Shown: positions 52,982-61,570 of the stretch, one piece after another
Position numbering within the stretch: the first letter of the stretch is position 1
How the letters are laid out: every line of letters starts with the position of its first letter
Source: Chryseobacterium salipaludis
Lineage (GTDB): Bacteria > Bacteroidota > Bacteroidia > Flavobacteriales > Weeksellaceae
DNA length: 64,000 bases
Direction of reading: 5' to 3'
Assembly: GCF_022968825.1 (NCBI RefSeq)
Contig: NZ_JALHKS010000004.1
Coordinates: 62,001 to 126,000 of the forward strand
Made by a program: the position numbers and the translations under genes
The notes under the pieces: generated by a model
Database searches by the model: none
Told to the model about the DNA's origin: nothing
What the model saw: the letters and a program-made list of their open reading frames with translations, nothing else

Positions 52982-53995
52982 TTAATTTTCTTCATCAAAG
53001 TATAACCTGTAATATTTGCCTTTCTCGTCGGCGCCCTGCTCGAGCATTTTGCGGTCACCGTGGACGTAGATATGAAAGTTTTTATCCAGCTTAATAACGC
53101 TCTTGAAACCGCGGCTTTGTTTCTTAACGGCAGCTTCGGAAATGGCAAAATCTTCGGAAATGGAAACCTGCATATCCTGTTCATAATCGGATTTAAAATT
53201 GCCAAAGCTTTCGATCACCTCTTCATCCTGCAGCACTTCTTTGGTAAAACTGTCATAATCAAACTGCTCTTTTTCCTTGAAGAAGTTGATGGATTTATTC
53301 AGAAAATCTGCCTGATCAGCTTTTGTTACCTCAAATTCCTGCGGTAGCTGTTTGGTAATATATTCCTTATAGACAGAAAGTGTTTCCTGAGTGTGGAAGT
53401 ACTCGTTATCGCGCTGTTTTACTTTCAGGAAATCCTCAAACCAATAATAGGCATCGCCGTTTTTGTTGTTATCGATTACGGAAACGGCAAATCCGCTTTC
53501 CTTGAAACTGTTGTAGATTATACAGCCTTTGTCCAGTTTATTCAGACCAATTCCATAATCCTTTTCAATATCAAAAGATTCACCTTCCGGGAATATTTTC
53601 AGGAAAGGGCTTTTATTTTCTGTTTTAAAAATGCCGATACTGTCAATCCGGACACCATCGGTTTCTTCACCCGTAAAGTACGCAACGAACAATTCGCCCG
53701 CCTGCACGCGCGGATTTTCAGTTATATCGTACAGATGGGTCGCGATATTTTCTGACTCATAAACAAACGTAGCAGGATCTTCAAAAATTTCAGAAACCGA
53801 ACTATAAACCGGATTGTTTACGAGATACGTATCACTGTAAAACTGAAACTGTTCTTCGGACTTAAAACCTTTCAGGAAAAAATCTTCGAGCATTTCGGTC
53901 ATTTCCTCGTTGAGCGGATATTCTGCCTGCGAAAGGATGAGCGATTCCTGATTTATTTTGTTGCCGACTTTATGAATAATTAATCTGGTAAGCAT
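52982..53995 (-). CDS. 37-kDa nucleoid-associated protein (NdpA/YejK-like)
   Basis: A 337-residue protein of the NdpA family: IIHKVGNKINQESLILSQAE at the front, VAYFTGEETDGVRIDSIGIF in the middle and SFGNFKSDYEQDMQVSISED towards the end. Family members are associated with the nucleoid; the mechanism is poorly known. It is acidic overall. It stands alone between the phytochrome operon and the broken RhuM gene. Confidence 0.85.
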   Translation of the reverse strand: MLTRLIIHKVGNKINQESLILSQAEYPLNEEMTEMLEDFFLKGFKSEEQFQFYSDTYLVNNPVYSSVSEIFEDPATFVYESENIATHLYDITENPRVQAGELFVAYFTGEETDGVRIDSIGIFKTENKSPFLKIFPEGESFDIEKDYGIGLNKLDKGCIIYNSFKESGFAVSVIDNNKNGDAYYWFEDFLKVKQRDNEYFHTQETLSVYKEYITKQLPQEFEVTKADQADFLNKSINFFKEKEQFDYDSFTKEVLQDEEVIESFGNFKSDYEQDMQVSISEDFAISEAAVKKQSRGFKSVIKLDKNFHIYVHGDRKMLEQGADEKGKYYRLYFDEEN

Positions 53996-54219
53996 AGAGA
54001 AAATTTAGAGGTGCGAAGGTAGCGATTTTGTAGCAGGGTGCGGATGGGATTTTCCACTTAAAACCATAGTTGTCTGGCTCTATCATGGGACTTTGAGCAT
54101 ACGTTTAAGAATTATTAGTTTCATCAATTTTGGGCCATTTTGCAAGTATGATGTGATCATTTATATTAAAAAATTAATATAAACATCAGGCGTTGCGGTA
54201 CTTTTCCGGTCTTGACTGT

Positions 54220-55191
54220 CTATTTATTTCTGTTCAAGATACTGATCACCAACCGTTTCACCGTATCCATTTCTTCCGGTTTACTCGAAGCAAAAAGCAA
54301 GGTCAAGCTTGCCAGTGTCCCATTTTCAATGAGCAGTTCATTTTTTTTGTTAAAAAGCATTTGATTGACTTGCAGGAATTTCAGAAAACACGCTGCGGCT
54401 TTTCTTTTATTACCATCCACGAAGGAATGATTTTTCACTACGAGATATAAAAGCATGGTGGCCTTCTCTTCTAAGGTTGGATAAAAATCTTCTTACCCGA
54501 ATCCTTTCTCTATTTGAGCAAGCGAGCTCTGGAAATTTTGATCCTTTTGTTTTCCGAATACTTGTGAATCAAAATCTATAACCATTTCATCAATTATTTC
54601 CTGATAATCTTCTCTGGATGGATAAATGGCTTGCTTTTTCGTTAATCCTGTGGTGTCTAATAGTTCGTGATCATAATCATCCAGCAATTGTAAACCTTTG
54701 GAAAAAGTCGAGAGCCATTCATTTTCAGCGGCTTTTTCTTCAATCGCCCGGCTCAGAATCTGGATCCCGTTTGTCAGGTACCGAACTTCCTGCTTTTTCT
54801 GTGCTGATCTTTTTTAATTAACAGCGTATCCATTTACAAGATATCCCTTCAGGATTTTATTTGCCCAGATGCGAAATTGGGTTGCTCTGCTAGATTTCAC
54901 ACGGTATCCTACTTAAATAATTGCATCTAAACTATAGTGCAGCTGTTTTCTTTTTACTGTTCTTATCCCTTCTTTTCGAACTTGTAAGAAATCCTTACAA
55001 GTTGCATGCTCCACAAGTTCTTCTTCTTCATCAATAGATTTTAAGTGCATCGTTATGTTCTGGGACGTCGTCTCGAAGAGTTCCGCCATCTGAGCCTGTG
55101 TAAGCCAAACCGTATCCTGTTCAAACTGTACTTTAATTTCAGTGGAGCTATCATCGGCCTGATAAATTTCTATTTGATTAGCTGTGTTCAT
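54220..55191 (-). pseudogene. RhuM-Fic/Doc family gene interrupted by three in-frame TAA codons
   Basis: One frame of 324 codons from ATG 55191 to TAG at 54220-54222 carries a complete protein of this family: the RhuM N-terminal DNA-binding-like part (VQFEQDTVWLTQAQMAELF, HYSLDAII-stop-VGYRVKSSRATQF), a helical linker, and a Fic/Doc end with EDFYPTLEEKATM and HSFVDGNKRKAAA. The frame is never shifted, but TAA occurs at 54913-54915 (codon 93), 54814-54816 (codon 126) and 54493-54495 (codon 233). The first falls inside the conserved II-VGYRV stretch. Such genes are often on mobile islands and are linked to virulence or toxin-like activity. Most simply a pseudogene. Confidence 0.85.
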
Positions 55192-55320
55192 CATAATGTA
55201 TTTTGTGATGTAAATTTCAACAATCCTTTCGGGAATGCGAAACCACCAATGAAATAAAATGTGATTTTTATAAATCAAAAAAAAAGACTTTATCATTGGA
55301 AATCTGGCCTATAAACAAAA

Positions 55321-55348
55321 AATTCCCCAAGCAAACGCTCAGGGAATT
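55321..55348 (-). terminator. Terminator of dnaK
   Basis: AATTCCC / GGGAATT stem with a 14-base loop; on the minus strand it is followed by TTTTTGTTT, 22 bases past the dnaK stop. Confidence 0.75.
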
Positions 55349-55369
55349 CTATCTGTTATTTCGGAATAA

Positions 55370-57271
55370 TTACTTCACTTCTTCGAAGTCAGCGTCCTGA
55401 ACATCGTCAGCGCCGCCGTCATTATTACCGGTGTTTTGCTGGCCCATATCCGGACCTGCCTGGCCTTGCTGGCCGGCTGCATACATTTCCTCGGAAGCTG
55501 CCATCCACGCTGCATCCAGCGCTTCAGTTTTGGTTTTCACGTCGTCCATGTTTTTCGCTTCGAAAGCTGTTTTCAAATCGGCTACCGCAGATTCGATGGC
55601 TGATTTTTTGTCAGCAGAAAGCTTGTCACCGAACTCCTTCAGTTGCTTCTCTGTCTGGAAGATTAAGCCGTCCGCTTTGTTGAATATTTCTACTTCTTCT
55701 TTCTTCTTAGCATCAGAAGAAGCATTTTCTTCAGCTTCGCGCTTCATTCTTTCGATCTCATCTTCGGAAAGGCCGGAGCTCGCCTGAATTTTAATAGACT
55801 GCTCTTTGCCGGTTCCTTTATCTTTTGCGGATACGCTCAGAATACCATTGGCGTCAATATCAAAGGTAACTTCAATCTGAGGAACGCCTCTTGGTGCCGG
55901 TGGAATATCGGTCAGATCAAATCGTCCGATTTCCTTATTGTCATTAAACATTGGTCGCTCCCCTTGCCCCACGCGGATGCTTACCGCCGGCTGGTTGTCT
56001 GAGGCTGTAGAGAATACTTCAGATTTCTTGGTTGGAATCGTTGTGTTTGCTTCAATCAGTTTGGTGAAGACAGAACCCATGGTTTCAATACCTAAAGAAA
56101 GTGGTGTAACATCCAGCAGCAATACATCTTTGACATCACCTGTCAGTACCCCCCCCTGAATGGCAGCACCTACGGCTACAACTTCATCCGGGTTTACTCC
56201 TTTGGAAGGCTTTTTACCGAAGAATTTTTCCACCTCTTCCTGAATCACCGGAATACGGGTAGAACCACCCACCAGGATTACTTCATCAATATCAGAAGGC
56301 TGCAAACCTGCATCAGATAATGCTTTTTTGCAAGGCTCCATGGAACGTTTTACCAAGTCGGAAGCCAGCTGCTCAAATTTAGCTTTGGTCAATGTTTTCA
56401 CCAGGTGTTTAGGGCCTGTTGCTGTAGCTGTAATATAAGGCAGGTTGATTTCCGTTTGCGCAGAAGAGGAAAGCTCAATTTTCGCTTTTTCCGCAGCTTC
56501 CTTCAATCGCTGCAGCGCAATTGGATCTGTTTTCAGGTCAACACCTTCTTCAGATTTAAATTCGTCTGCCAGCCAGTTGATGATCACATCATCAAAGTCA
56601 TCACCACCCAGGTGCGTATCACCATTGGTTGCCAATACTTCAAATACGCCATCACCTAAATCAAGAATAGAGATATCGAAAGTACCACCCCCAAGGTCAT
56701 ATACAGCGATCTTCTGATCCTTATGATTTTTATCAAGACCATACGCAAGCGCGGCTGCGGTTGGTTCGTTGATAATCCTTTCAACTTTAAGGCCGGCAAT
56801 TTCACCTGCTTCTTTTGTTGCCTGTCTCTGTGCATCGTTAAAATAAGCCGGAACTGTAATTACCGCTCTGGTTACTTCCTGACCCAGATAATCTTCCGCA
56901 GTTTTCTTCATCTTCTGAAGTATCATCGCAGAGATTTCCTGAGGCGTGTATTCGCGATCGTCAATTTTAACTTTAACTGTATCGTTTGGTCCTTTAACGA
57001 CTTTATAGGCTACGCGGCCGATTTCATTGGTATCATCTTTAAAGTGTGTACCGATGAAACGCTTGATTGAATATATGGTTTTGGTCGGGTTGGTTACCGC
57101 CTGTCTTTTCGCAGGATCACCTACTTTTCTTTCACCATCTTCGGTGAAAGCTACAATAGAAGGAGTTGTTCTTTTTCCTTCTGCGTTTGGAATAACCACC
57201 GGGTCCTTCCCTTCCATTACTGCGACGCAGGAATTCGTAGTTCCCAGGTCAATACCGATTATTTTGCTCAT
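55370..57271 (-). CDS. dnaK: Molecular chaperone DnaK (Hsp70)
   Basis: A 633-residue Hsp70. ATPase domain: [32 protein letters not shown] and [13 protein letters not shown]. Linker [15 protein letters not shown], substrate domain to about residue 540, helical lid, then a Gly/Gln/Asn-rich tail ending [11 protein letters not shown] (the usual EEV end). It folds and refolds proteins with DnaJ and GrpE, neither of which is adjacent. No CIRCE element was seen upstream. Confidence 0.98.
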   Translation of the reverse strand: MSKIIGIDLGTTNSCVAVMEGKDPVVIPNAEGKRTTPSIVAFTEDGERKVGDPAKRQAVTNPTKTIYSIKRFIGTHFKDDTNEIGRVAYKVVKGPNDTVKVKIDDREYTPQEISAMILQKMKKTAEDYLGQEVTRAVITVPAYFNDAQRQATKEAGEIAGLKVERIINEPTAAALAYGLDKNHKDQKIAVYDLGGGTFDISILDLGDGVFEVLATNGDTHLGGDDFDDVIINWLADEFKSEEGVDLKTDPIALQRLKEAAEKAKIELSSSAQTEINLPYITATATGPKHLVKTLTKAKFEQLASDLVKRSMEPCKKALSDAGLQPSDIDEVILVGGSTRIPVIQEEVEKFFGKKPSKGVNPDEVVAVGAAIQGGVLTGDVKDVLLLDVTPLSLGIETMGSVFTKLIEANTTIPTKKSEVFSTASDNQPAVSIRVGQGERPMFNDNKEIGRFDLTDIPPAPRGVPQIEVTFDIDANGILSVSAKDKGTGKEQSIKIQASSGLSEDEIERMKREAEENASSDAKKKEEVEIFNKADGLIFQTEKQLKEFGDKLSADKKSAIESAVADLKTAFEAKNMDDVKTKTEALDAAWMAASEEMYAAGQQGQAGPDMGQQNTGNNDGGADDVQDADFEEVK

Positions 57272-57375
57272 ATTTTTTATTTTTAATTATTACTAATATG
57301 CTCTCAATTACTCAAGTACTATACCAAGGAAAAAATAATGACAAAATGACATAATAGCAATAGTAGAAATTAAAA

Positions 57376-57396
57376 AAGCGCCTGTTGGTGGCGCTT
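57376..57396 (-). terminator. Terminator of the minus-strand cytochrome c gene
   Basis: AAGCGCC / GGCGCTT stem with a seven-base loop and TTTTTTAATTT after it on the minus strand, eight bases past the stop. Confidence 0.82.
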
Positions 57397-57404
57397 GGGA
57401 GTGG

Positions 57405-57794
57405 TTATTTTTTCAGGGTAAGAATATATTCAGCCATAAGTTTGGCATTTTTCTCACTCATTCCGGCGTGCGGCGTCATTGGAATTTCACCCCAGACTCC
57501 ACTTCCGCCTTCTATAATTTTTTTAGCTAGATAATCAAGGTCTGCGTCTGTATATTTTTCCGCTACTTCCTGGTATGAAGGGCCCACTACTCTGGCATCA
57601 ACTTTGTGGCAAGTAAGGCAGTCTGCCCCTTCTATAAGGGCTAAACCTTCGTGTTTACCGGCAGCGGCAGGATCATCTGCACCAATGGCTGTTGGCTCCG
57701 GCAGCATCACGTTGCTTTCCTTATTAGGATCATCAGCTTTATCTGAACATGAAACCAGGGCGAAAACTCCAATAATTGCTAAATACTTATTCAT
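57405..57794 (-). CDS. Cytochrome c lipoprotein, class I
   Basis: 129 residues. Signal peptide with lipobox ALVSCSDK (Cys near residue 16), a Pro/Ala-rich linker, then one class I cytochrome c domain with heme motif GADCLTCHKVDARVVGPSY and a C-terminal MTPHAGMSEKNAKLMAEYIL whose Met is the likely axial ligand. It is anchored to the membrane and shuttles single electrons. Divergent from the cytochrome c/nosZ operon over a region with two Crp/Fnr-like palindromes, so it is probably co-regulated and could feed NosZ. ATG 57794 is preferred over 57857. Confidence 0.9.
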   Translation of the reverse strand: MNKYLAIIGVFALVSCSDKADDPNKESNVMLPEPTAIGADDPAAAGKHEGLALIEGADCLTCHKVDARVVGPSYQEVAEKYTDADLDYLAKKIIEGGSGVWGEIPMTPHAGMSEKNAKLMAEYILTLKK

Positions 57795-57809
57795 TTTTTC
57801 TAATTTTAA

Positions 57810-57817
57810 CAAATTTA
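57810..57817 (-). promoter_or_regulatory. -7 element TAAATTTG of the minus-strand cytochrome c
   Basis: Exact TAnnTTTG match 16 bases upstream of ATG 57794, and inside the longer frame, favouring the shorter protein. Confidence 0.45.
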
Positions 57818-57851
57818 CTAACTTTAAATTACATAAATATAAATAAACAGG

Positions 57852-57863
57852 CGACAATTGTCA
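57852..57863. promoter_or_regulatory. Second Crp/Fnr-like palindrome (one mismatch)
   Basis: CGACAATTGTCA fits TGAC-N4-GTCA with one mismatch; the inner ten bases are a perfect palindrome. It lies nearer the divergent cytochrome c gene, about 51 bases from its predicted start of transcription. Confidence 0.4.
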
Positions 57864-57872
57864 TACCACTCG

Positions 57873-57888
57873 TATGACTGCAGTCATA
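57873..57888. promoter_or_regulatory. Crp/Fnr-type operator upstream of the cytochrome c / nosZ operon
   Basis: Perfect 16-bp palindrome TATGACTGCAGTCATA, containing TGAC-N4-GTCA. Its centre (57880.5) is about 41 bases before the start of transcription predicted from the TAGCTTTG box at 57911, the usual place for an activator of class II type. The regulator is probably an oxygen- or NO-responsive Crp/Fnr protein not encoded in the window. Confidence 0.6.
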
Positions 57889-57910
57889 TAAGACCAGCTT
57901 GTAATCATTG

Positions 57911-57918
57911 TAGCTTTG
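57911..57918 (+). promoter_or_regulatory. -7 element TAGCTTTG of the cytochrome c / nosZ operon
   Basis: Exact TAnnTTTG match 21 bases before the cytochrome c ATG. There is no good -33 TTTG, as expected for an activator-dependent promoter. Confidence 0.5.
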
Positions 57919-57938
57919 AACCATAAATAAAATACATT

Positions 57939-58442
57939 ATGAAAACGTTGAAAACACTTGCAATTGCAACCCTTAGCTTCGCCCTCTTCTCTTGCGGCGG
58001 CGACAAACAGAATGACACAATCCCGACGGCTCCGGCAGGCGGCGAAACAGCTGCTACCGAAACACCGGCAGGAACTGACGCCAGCGATCCGGCAACCTAT
58101 GATCCGAAACGCGGTATCGGTAAACACGAAAATGTGGACGTAAGTTCATTCGACCCTGCCATGGCTGCAGCCGGTAAAAAAGTCGCTGAAGTAAAATGTA
58201 CTTCCTGCCACAAACCAACAGAAGAAAAATTGGTAGGACCAGGCTGGAAAGGTGTTACAGAAAGACAAACACCGGAATGGATTATGAACTTCATTACCAA
58301 CCCTGATCCGATGATTGATGTGGACCCTGAACTGCAAAAGCAATTAGAACTGTGCCTGGTAAGAATGCCTAACCAAAGTCTGAATGATACTGAAGCTCGC
58401 GAAATCCTGGAATACATGCGGGAGATCGACGGCGCAAAATAA
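57939..58442 (+). CDS. Cytochrome c lipoprotein preceding nosZ
   Basis: 167 residues. Signal peptide with lipobox ALFSCGGD (Cys near residue 19), a Thr/Ala/Pro-rich linker of about 40 residues and a class I cytochrome c domain with VKCTSCHKPTEEKLVGPGWK and LVRMPNQSLNDTEAREI, whose Met is the likely second heme ligand. It probably hands electrons to NosZ in the periplasm. Two features support this: it lies just 34 bases upstream of nosZ and carries the operator-bearing promoter. The spacer to nosZ contains a run of nine C. Confidence 0.9.
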   Translation: MKTLKTLAIATLSFALFSCGGDKQNDTIPTAPAGGETAATETPAGTDASDPATYDPKRGIGKHENVDVSSFDPAMAAAGKKVAEVKCTSCHKPTEEKLVGPGWKGVTERQTPEWIMNFITNPDPMIDVDPELQKQLELCLVRMPNQSLNDTEAREILEYMREIDGAK

Positions 58443-58476
58443 CCCCCCCCCGAAAAAATTTTAATTGTTATATATA

Positions 58477-60477
58477 ATGAAAAGTCTTAAATTATTTGGA
58501 CTCACATCCCTTGTTGCCTTAACTGCGCTGACAGGCTGTAAACCAAAAGGTGCTGAGAGCGCCGTGACCGGAGATGCTGCTGAGAAAGTGTATGTCGCGC
58601 CCGGAAAATACGATGAGTTTTACAACTTTGTCAGCGGAGGCTTCAACGGGCAGGTAAATGTGTACGGACTTCCCAGCGGGCGACTGCTGAAAGTACTGCC
58701 GGTGTTCTCCCTGAATCCTGAAAACGGATACGGCTTTAGCGAGGAAACCAAACCTATGCTGGAGACTTCCCATGGATTTATTCCCTGGGATGACCAACAC
58801 CACCTTTCCCTGTCTCAGACCAATGGTGAAGTGGACGGCCGCTGGCTCTTTGCCAATGCCAACAATACACCACGGGTTGCAAGACTGGATCTGAAAACCT
58901 TTAAAACGGTTGAAATACTGGAAATCCCGAACTCTGCCGGGAACCACTCTTCTCCTTTCCTGACCGAAAACACAGAATATGTGGTCGCAGGAACGCGCTT
59001 TGCGGTACCAACGGATGATATGAACGGTGACGTGCCAATTGATTCTTTTAAAGAAAACTTTAAAGGTGTGATCTCCTTCATCGGTATTGATCAGCAAACC
59101 GGGGATATGGATCTGTCCTTTCAGATCGAAGCGCCGGGCATCAACTTTGATCTTTCACACGCCGGTAAAGGAAAATCAGGTGACTGGTTCTTCTTCTCCT
59201 GCTACAACTCTGAAAAAGCAAATACGCTGCTGGAAGTGAATGCTTCCCAAAATGATAAAGACTTTATCATGGCAGTAAACTGGAAGAAAGCAGCTGAACT
59301 TGCTAAATCCGGAAAAGGACGTAAAGTTACTACAGAGTACGCACACAATAAATTCAACGAAGAAACGCACAGCGCGACTTCCACGATGAAGAAAGAAGTA
59401 CTGGTACTCTCTGTAGAAGATATGCAGGATGCCATGTATCTGATTCCTTGCCCAAAATCTCCTCACGGATGCGACGTGGATCCAACAGGCGAATACATCA
59501 TTGGTTCCGGTAAACTGGCGGCTCTGATTCCTGTTTTCAGTTTTGATAAAATTCAGAAAGCGATTGCCGACAAAGCCTTCTCCGGAGATTATGACGGCGT
59601 GAAAGTGATTAAGTACGAAGCTGCCCTTTACGGTGAAGTCCAGAAGCCAGGCCTTGGCCCGCTGCACACCGAGTTTGATGGTCAGGGAAATGCGTACACC
59701 TCCATGTTTGTATCTTCTGAAGTAGTAAAATGGAATATTAAAGACCTCAAGGTTATTGACAGACAACCTACTTACTACTCCGTAGGTCACCTGATGATTC
59801 CTGGCGGAGACTCCAAGAAACCATTCGGGAAATACCTGGTAGCTTATAACAAGATCACCAAAGACCGTTACCTGCCAACCGGACCTGAACTGGCGCAATC
59901 TGCACAGTTGTATGACATCAGCGGAGAGAAAATGAAGCTGCTGCTGGATTACCCGACCTTTGGTGAACCACACTACGCACAGGCGCTGCCGGGAGATATG
60001 CTGGCTAAAAACCAGGTGAAATTCTTTAACATTGCGGAAAACAAGCACCCGTATGCAACCAAAGGAGAAGCTGAAAGTAAGGTAGTACGCGAAGGAAACA
60101 AAGTACATGTGTACATGACCTCCATCCGTTCTCACTTCGCACCGGATAATATTGAAGGAATCCGCGTAGGAGATGAAGTGTACTTCCACGTAACCAATCT
60201 GGAGCAGGACTGGGACGTACCGCACGGTTTCGCAATCAAAGGAAACGAGAATGCTGAATTGCTCATTATGCCGGGTGAAACCTGCACGCTGAAGTGGATA
60301 CCGAAGAAAGCCGGAATGTACCCAATGTACTGTACTGACTTCTGTAGTGCATTGCACCAGGAAATGCAGGGATATGTTCGCGTATCGCCGGCCGGAAGTA
60401 ACACACCGCTGGTTTACTCGCTGAACAACAAGAAGGATAATGCCCAGCTTCCCGTGAAAGCCGGAGAAACTAAATAA
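58477..60477 (+). CDS. nosZ: Nitrous-oxide reductase, clade II
   Basis: Reduces N2O to N2. A 666-residue enzyme. The signal is of Sec/lipoprotein type (SLVALTALTGCKPKG) without a twin-arginine motif, which together with the cluster marks clade II. The seven-bladed propeller holds the CuZ histidines, for example in PWDDQHHLSLSQ. The C-terminal cupredoxin domain carries the CuA motif CTDFCSALH (Cys 619, Cys 623, His 627) and the upstream His in WDVPHGFAIKG. The ATG at 58477 is chosen over one at 58465. It ends before a strong hairpin that separates it from the maturation genes. Confidence 0.97.
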   Translation: MKSLKLFGLTSLVALTALTGCKPKGAESAVTGDAAEKVYVAPGKYDEFYNFVSGGFNGQVNVYGLPSGRLLKVLPVFSLNPENGYGFSEETKPMLETSHGFIPWDDQHHLSLSQTNGEVDGRWLFANANNTPRVARLDLKTFKTVEILEIPNSAGNHSSPFLTENTEYVVAGTRFAVPTDDMNGDVPIDSFKENFKGVISFIGIDQQTGDMDLSFQIEAPGINFDLSHAGKGKSGDWFFFSCYNSEKANTLLEVNASQNDKDFIMAVNWKKAAELAKSGKGRKVTTEYAHNKFNEETHSATSTMKKEVLVLSVEDMQDAMYLIPCPKSPHGCDVDPTGEYIIGSGKLAALIPVFSFDKIQKAIADKAFSGDYDGVKVIKYEAALYGEVQKPGLGPLHTEFDGQGNAYTSMFVSSEVVKWNIKDLKVIDRQPTYYSVGHLMIPGGDSKKPFGKYLVAYNKITKDRYLPTGPELAQSAQLYDISGEKMKLLLDYPTFGEPHYAQALPGDMLAKNQVKFFNIAENKHPYATKGEAESKVVREGNKVHVYMTSIRSHFAPDNIEGIRVGDEVYFHVTNLEQDWDVPHGFAIKGNENAELLIMPGETCTLKWIPKKAGMYPMYCTDFCSALHQEMQGYVRVSPAGSNTPLVYSLNNKKDNAQLPVKAGETK

Positions 60478-60488
60478 TAACTACAAGT

Positions 60489-60520
60489 GAAGGGCAGAGT
60501 TACTCTGCCCTTCTTTATTT
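60489..60520 (+). terminator. Hairpin between nosZ and the maturation genes
   Basis: Perfect 11-bp stem GAAGGGCAGAG / CTCTGCCCTTC with a three-base loop, then TTTATTTT, 12 bases past the nosZ stop. It would end much of the nosZ transcription, keeping downstream expression lower. Confidence 0.82.
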
Positions 60521-60527
60521 TACTGAT

Positions 60528-61124
60528 ATGAAAACCAACCCCCTACAAAAGCTTACTCGTATTCTGCTTGCTGTTTGTGGAATATCCCTGATCGTTGCCA
60601 TCTTCGTACCATTGTGGTCTATTTATCTGCAGGCACCTCAATACCCGGAAGGACTATCGATGTTTCTGTGGCCGAACAAAATCACCGGTGAATACGAAAT
60701 TATTAACGGCCTGAATCACTACATCGGCATGAAGACCATTCACGAAGAAGATTTTTGGGAATTTAAAGTCCTGCCGTATGCGCTGGGCCTCTTTGCAGCC
60801 TTATGTTTTCTGGCGGCAGCTTTAAACAAGAGAAAATATCTCTATATCGTCACTGCCTTGTTTATCGTTTTTGGAATCGCGTTTATGGTGGACTTCTGGC
60901 TTTGGGAATACGATTACGGCCACAACCTGGATCCTAATGCAGCGATCGTGGTACCGGGCATGTCTTATCAGCCTCCTTTATTTGGCTTTAAACAACTACT
61001 GAATTTTGGTGCTTACTCCTATCCGAACGTCGGCGGGGGCATCATGATGGGCGTTGCTGTTATTTTAATTATCTTAGCCTTTATCGAATACCGCAACACT
61101 AAAAAAGAAACGGCGGTCCTTTAA
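60528..61124 (+). CDS. Nos-cluster membrane protein
   Basis: 198 residues with about four predicted helices (near 13-33, 82-102, 106-126 and 170-190). A conserved-looking periplasmic segment lies between helices 1 and 2 (YPEGLSMFLWPNKITGEYEI, NGLNHYIGMKTIHE). Such a protein between nosZ and nosL/nosD is typical of clade II clusters in Bacteroidota; it may correspond to the NosB position of other clade II clusters, but I cannot confirm this. Histidines and Met in the loop could bind copper; that is a guess. Confidence 0.8.
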   Translation: MKTNPLQKLTRILLAVCGISLIVAIFVPLWSIYLQAPQYPEGLSMFLWPNKITGEYEIINGLNHYIGMKTIHEEDFWEFKVLPYALGLFAALCFLAAALNKRKYLYIVTALFIVFGIAFMVDFWLWEYDYGHNLDPNAAIVVPGMSYQPPLFGFKQLLNFGAYSYPNVGGGIMMGVAVILIILAFIEYRNTKKETAVL

Positions 61125-61153
61125 TTATTTACCTTATTTAAAATTACAAACGT

Positions 61154-61564
61154 ATGAAGCTCACAAGAATTTTACTGGCCGCAGGAATGGCATTTACTTT
61201 TACCGCGTGTTCAGAAAGCGGTCCGGCCGAGATTAATCTGGGAAAAGACCAGTGCGACAACTGTAAAATGACCATTACGGAAAAACCCTATGCCGCAGAA
61301 CTGCTGACGTCCAAGGGCCGTGCCTATAAATTTGATGATGTGAGCTGCCTGACGATGTACGAAAGCGCCAACGCCGATAAAGCAGACGGAGCTACGCAAT
61401 ACGTGGTAGATTTTCCAACCGGTGAGTTTGTAGAAAAGTCACAGGCTACCCTGATTACCGGTGGCAGCATAAAATCTCCTATGGGCGGCAACACACAAGC
61501 ATACAAGGATCCGGCACAGGCAGAAAAAGCAGCAGCAGAACTTGGTGCGACACTCACAAAATAA
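61154..61564 (+). CDS. nosL: NosL copper-chaperone lipoprotein
   Basis: 136 residues. Signal peptide with lipobox AFTFTACSES (Cys near residue 19) and the NosL domain with DQCDNCKMTITEKPYAAELL (CxxCxM copper site), YKFDDVSCLTMYE and GGSIKSPMGGNTQAYKDP. It binds Cu(I) and supplies it for the CuZ centre of NosZ. It lies in the outer periplasmic face. It starts 29 bases after the preceding gene and ends six bases before nosD. Confidence 0.95.
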   Translation: MKLTRILLAAGMAFTFTACSESGPAEINLGKDQCDNCKMTITEKPYAAELLTSKGRAYKFDDVSCLTMYESANADKADGATQYVVDFPTGEFVEKSQATLITGGSIKSPMGGNTQAYKDPAQAEKAAAELGATLTK

Positions 61565-61570
61565 AAATTC

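Noticed and set aside
58443-58451. Run of nine C before nosZ, possible phase-variable tract
   Set aside because: It lies between two stop/start codons outside the coding frame, and no length effect on expression can be argued from one sequence; kept only as a note.
59176-60357. Open frame of 393 codons on the minus strand
   Set aside because: It lies wholly antisense to nosZ, shows no recognisable domain and has an unlikely Phe/Val/His-rich composition.
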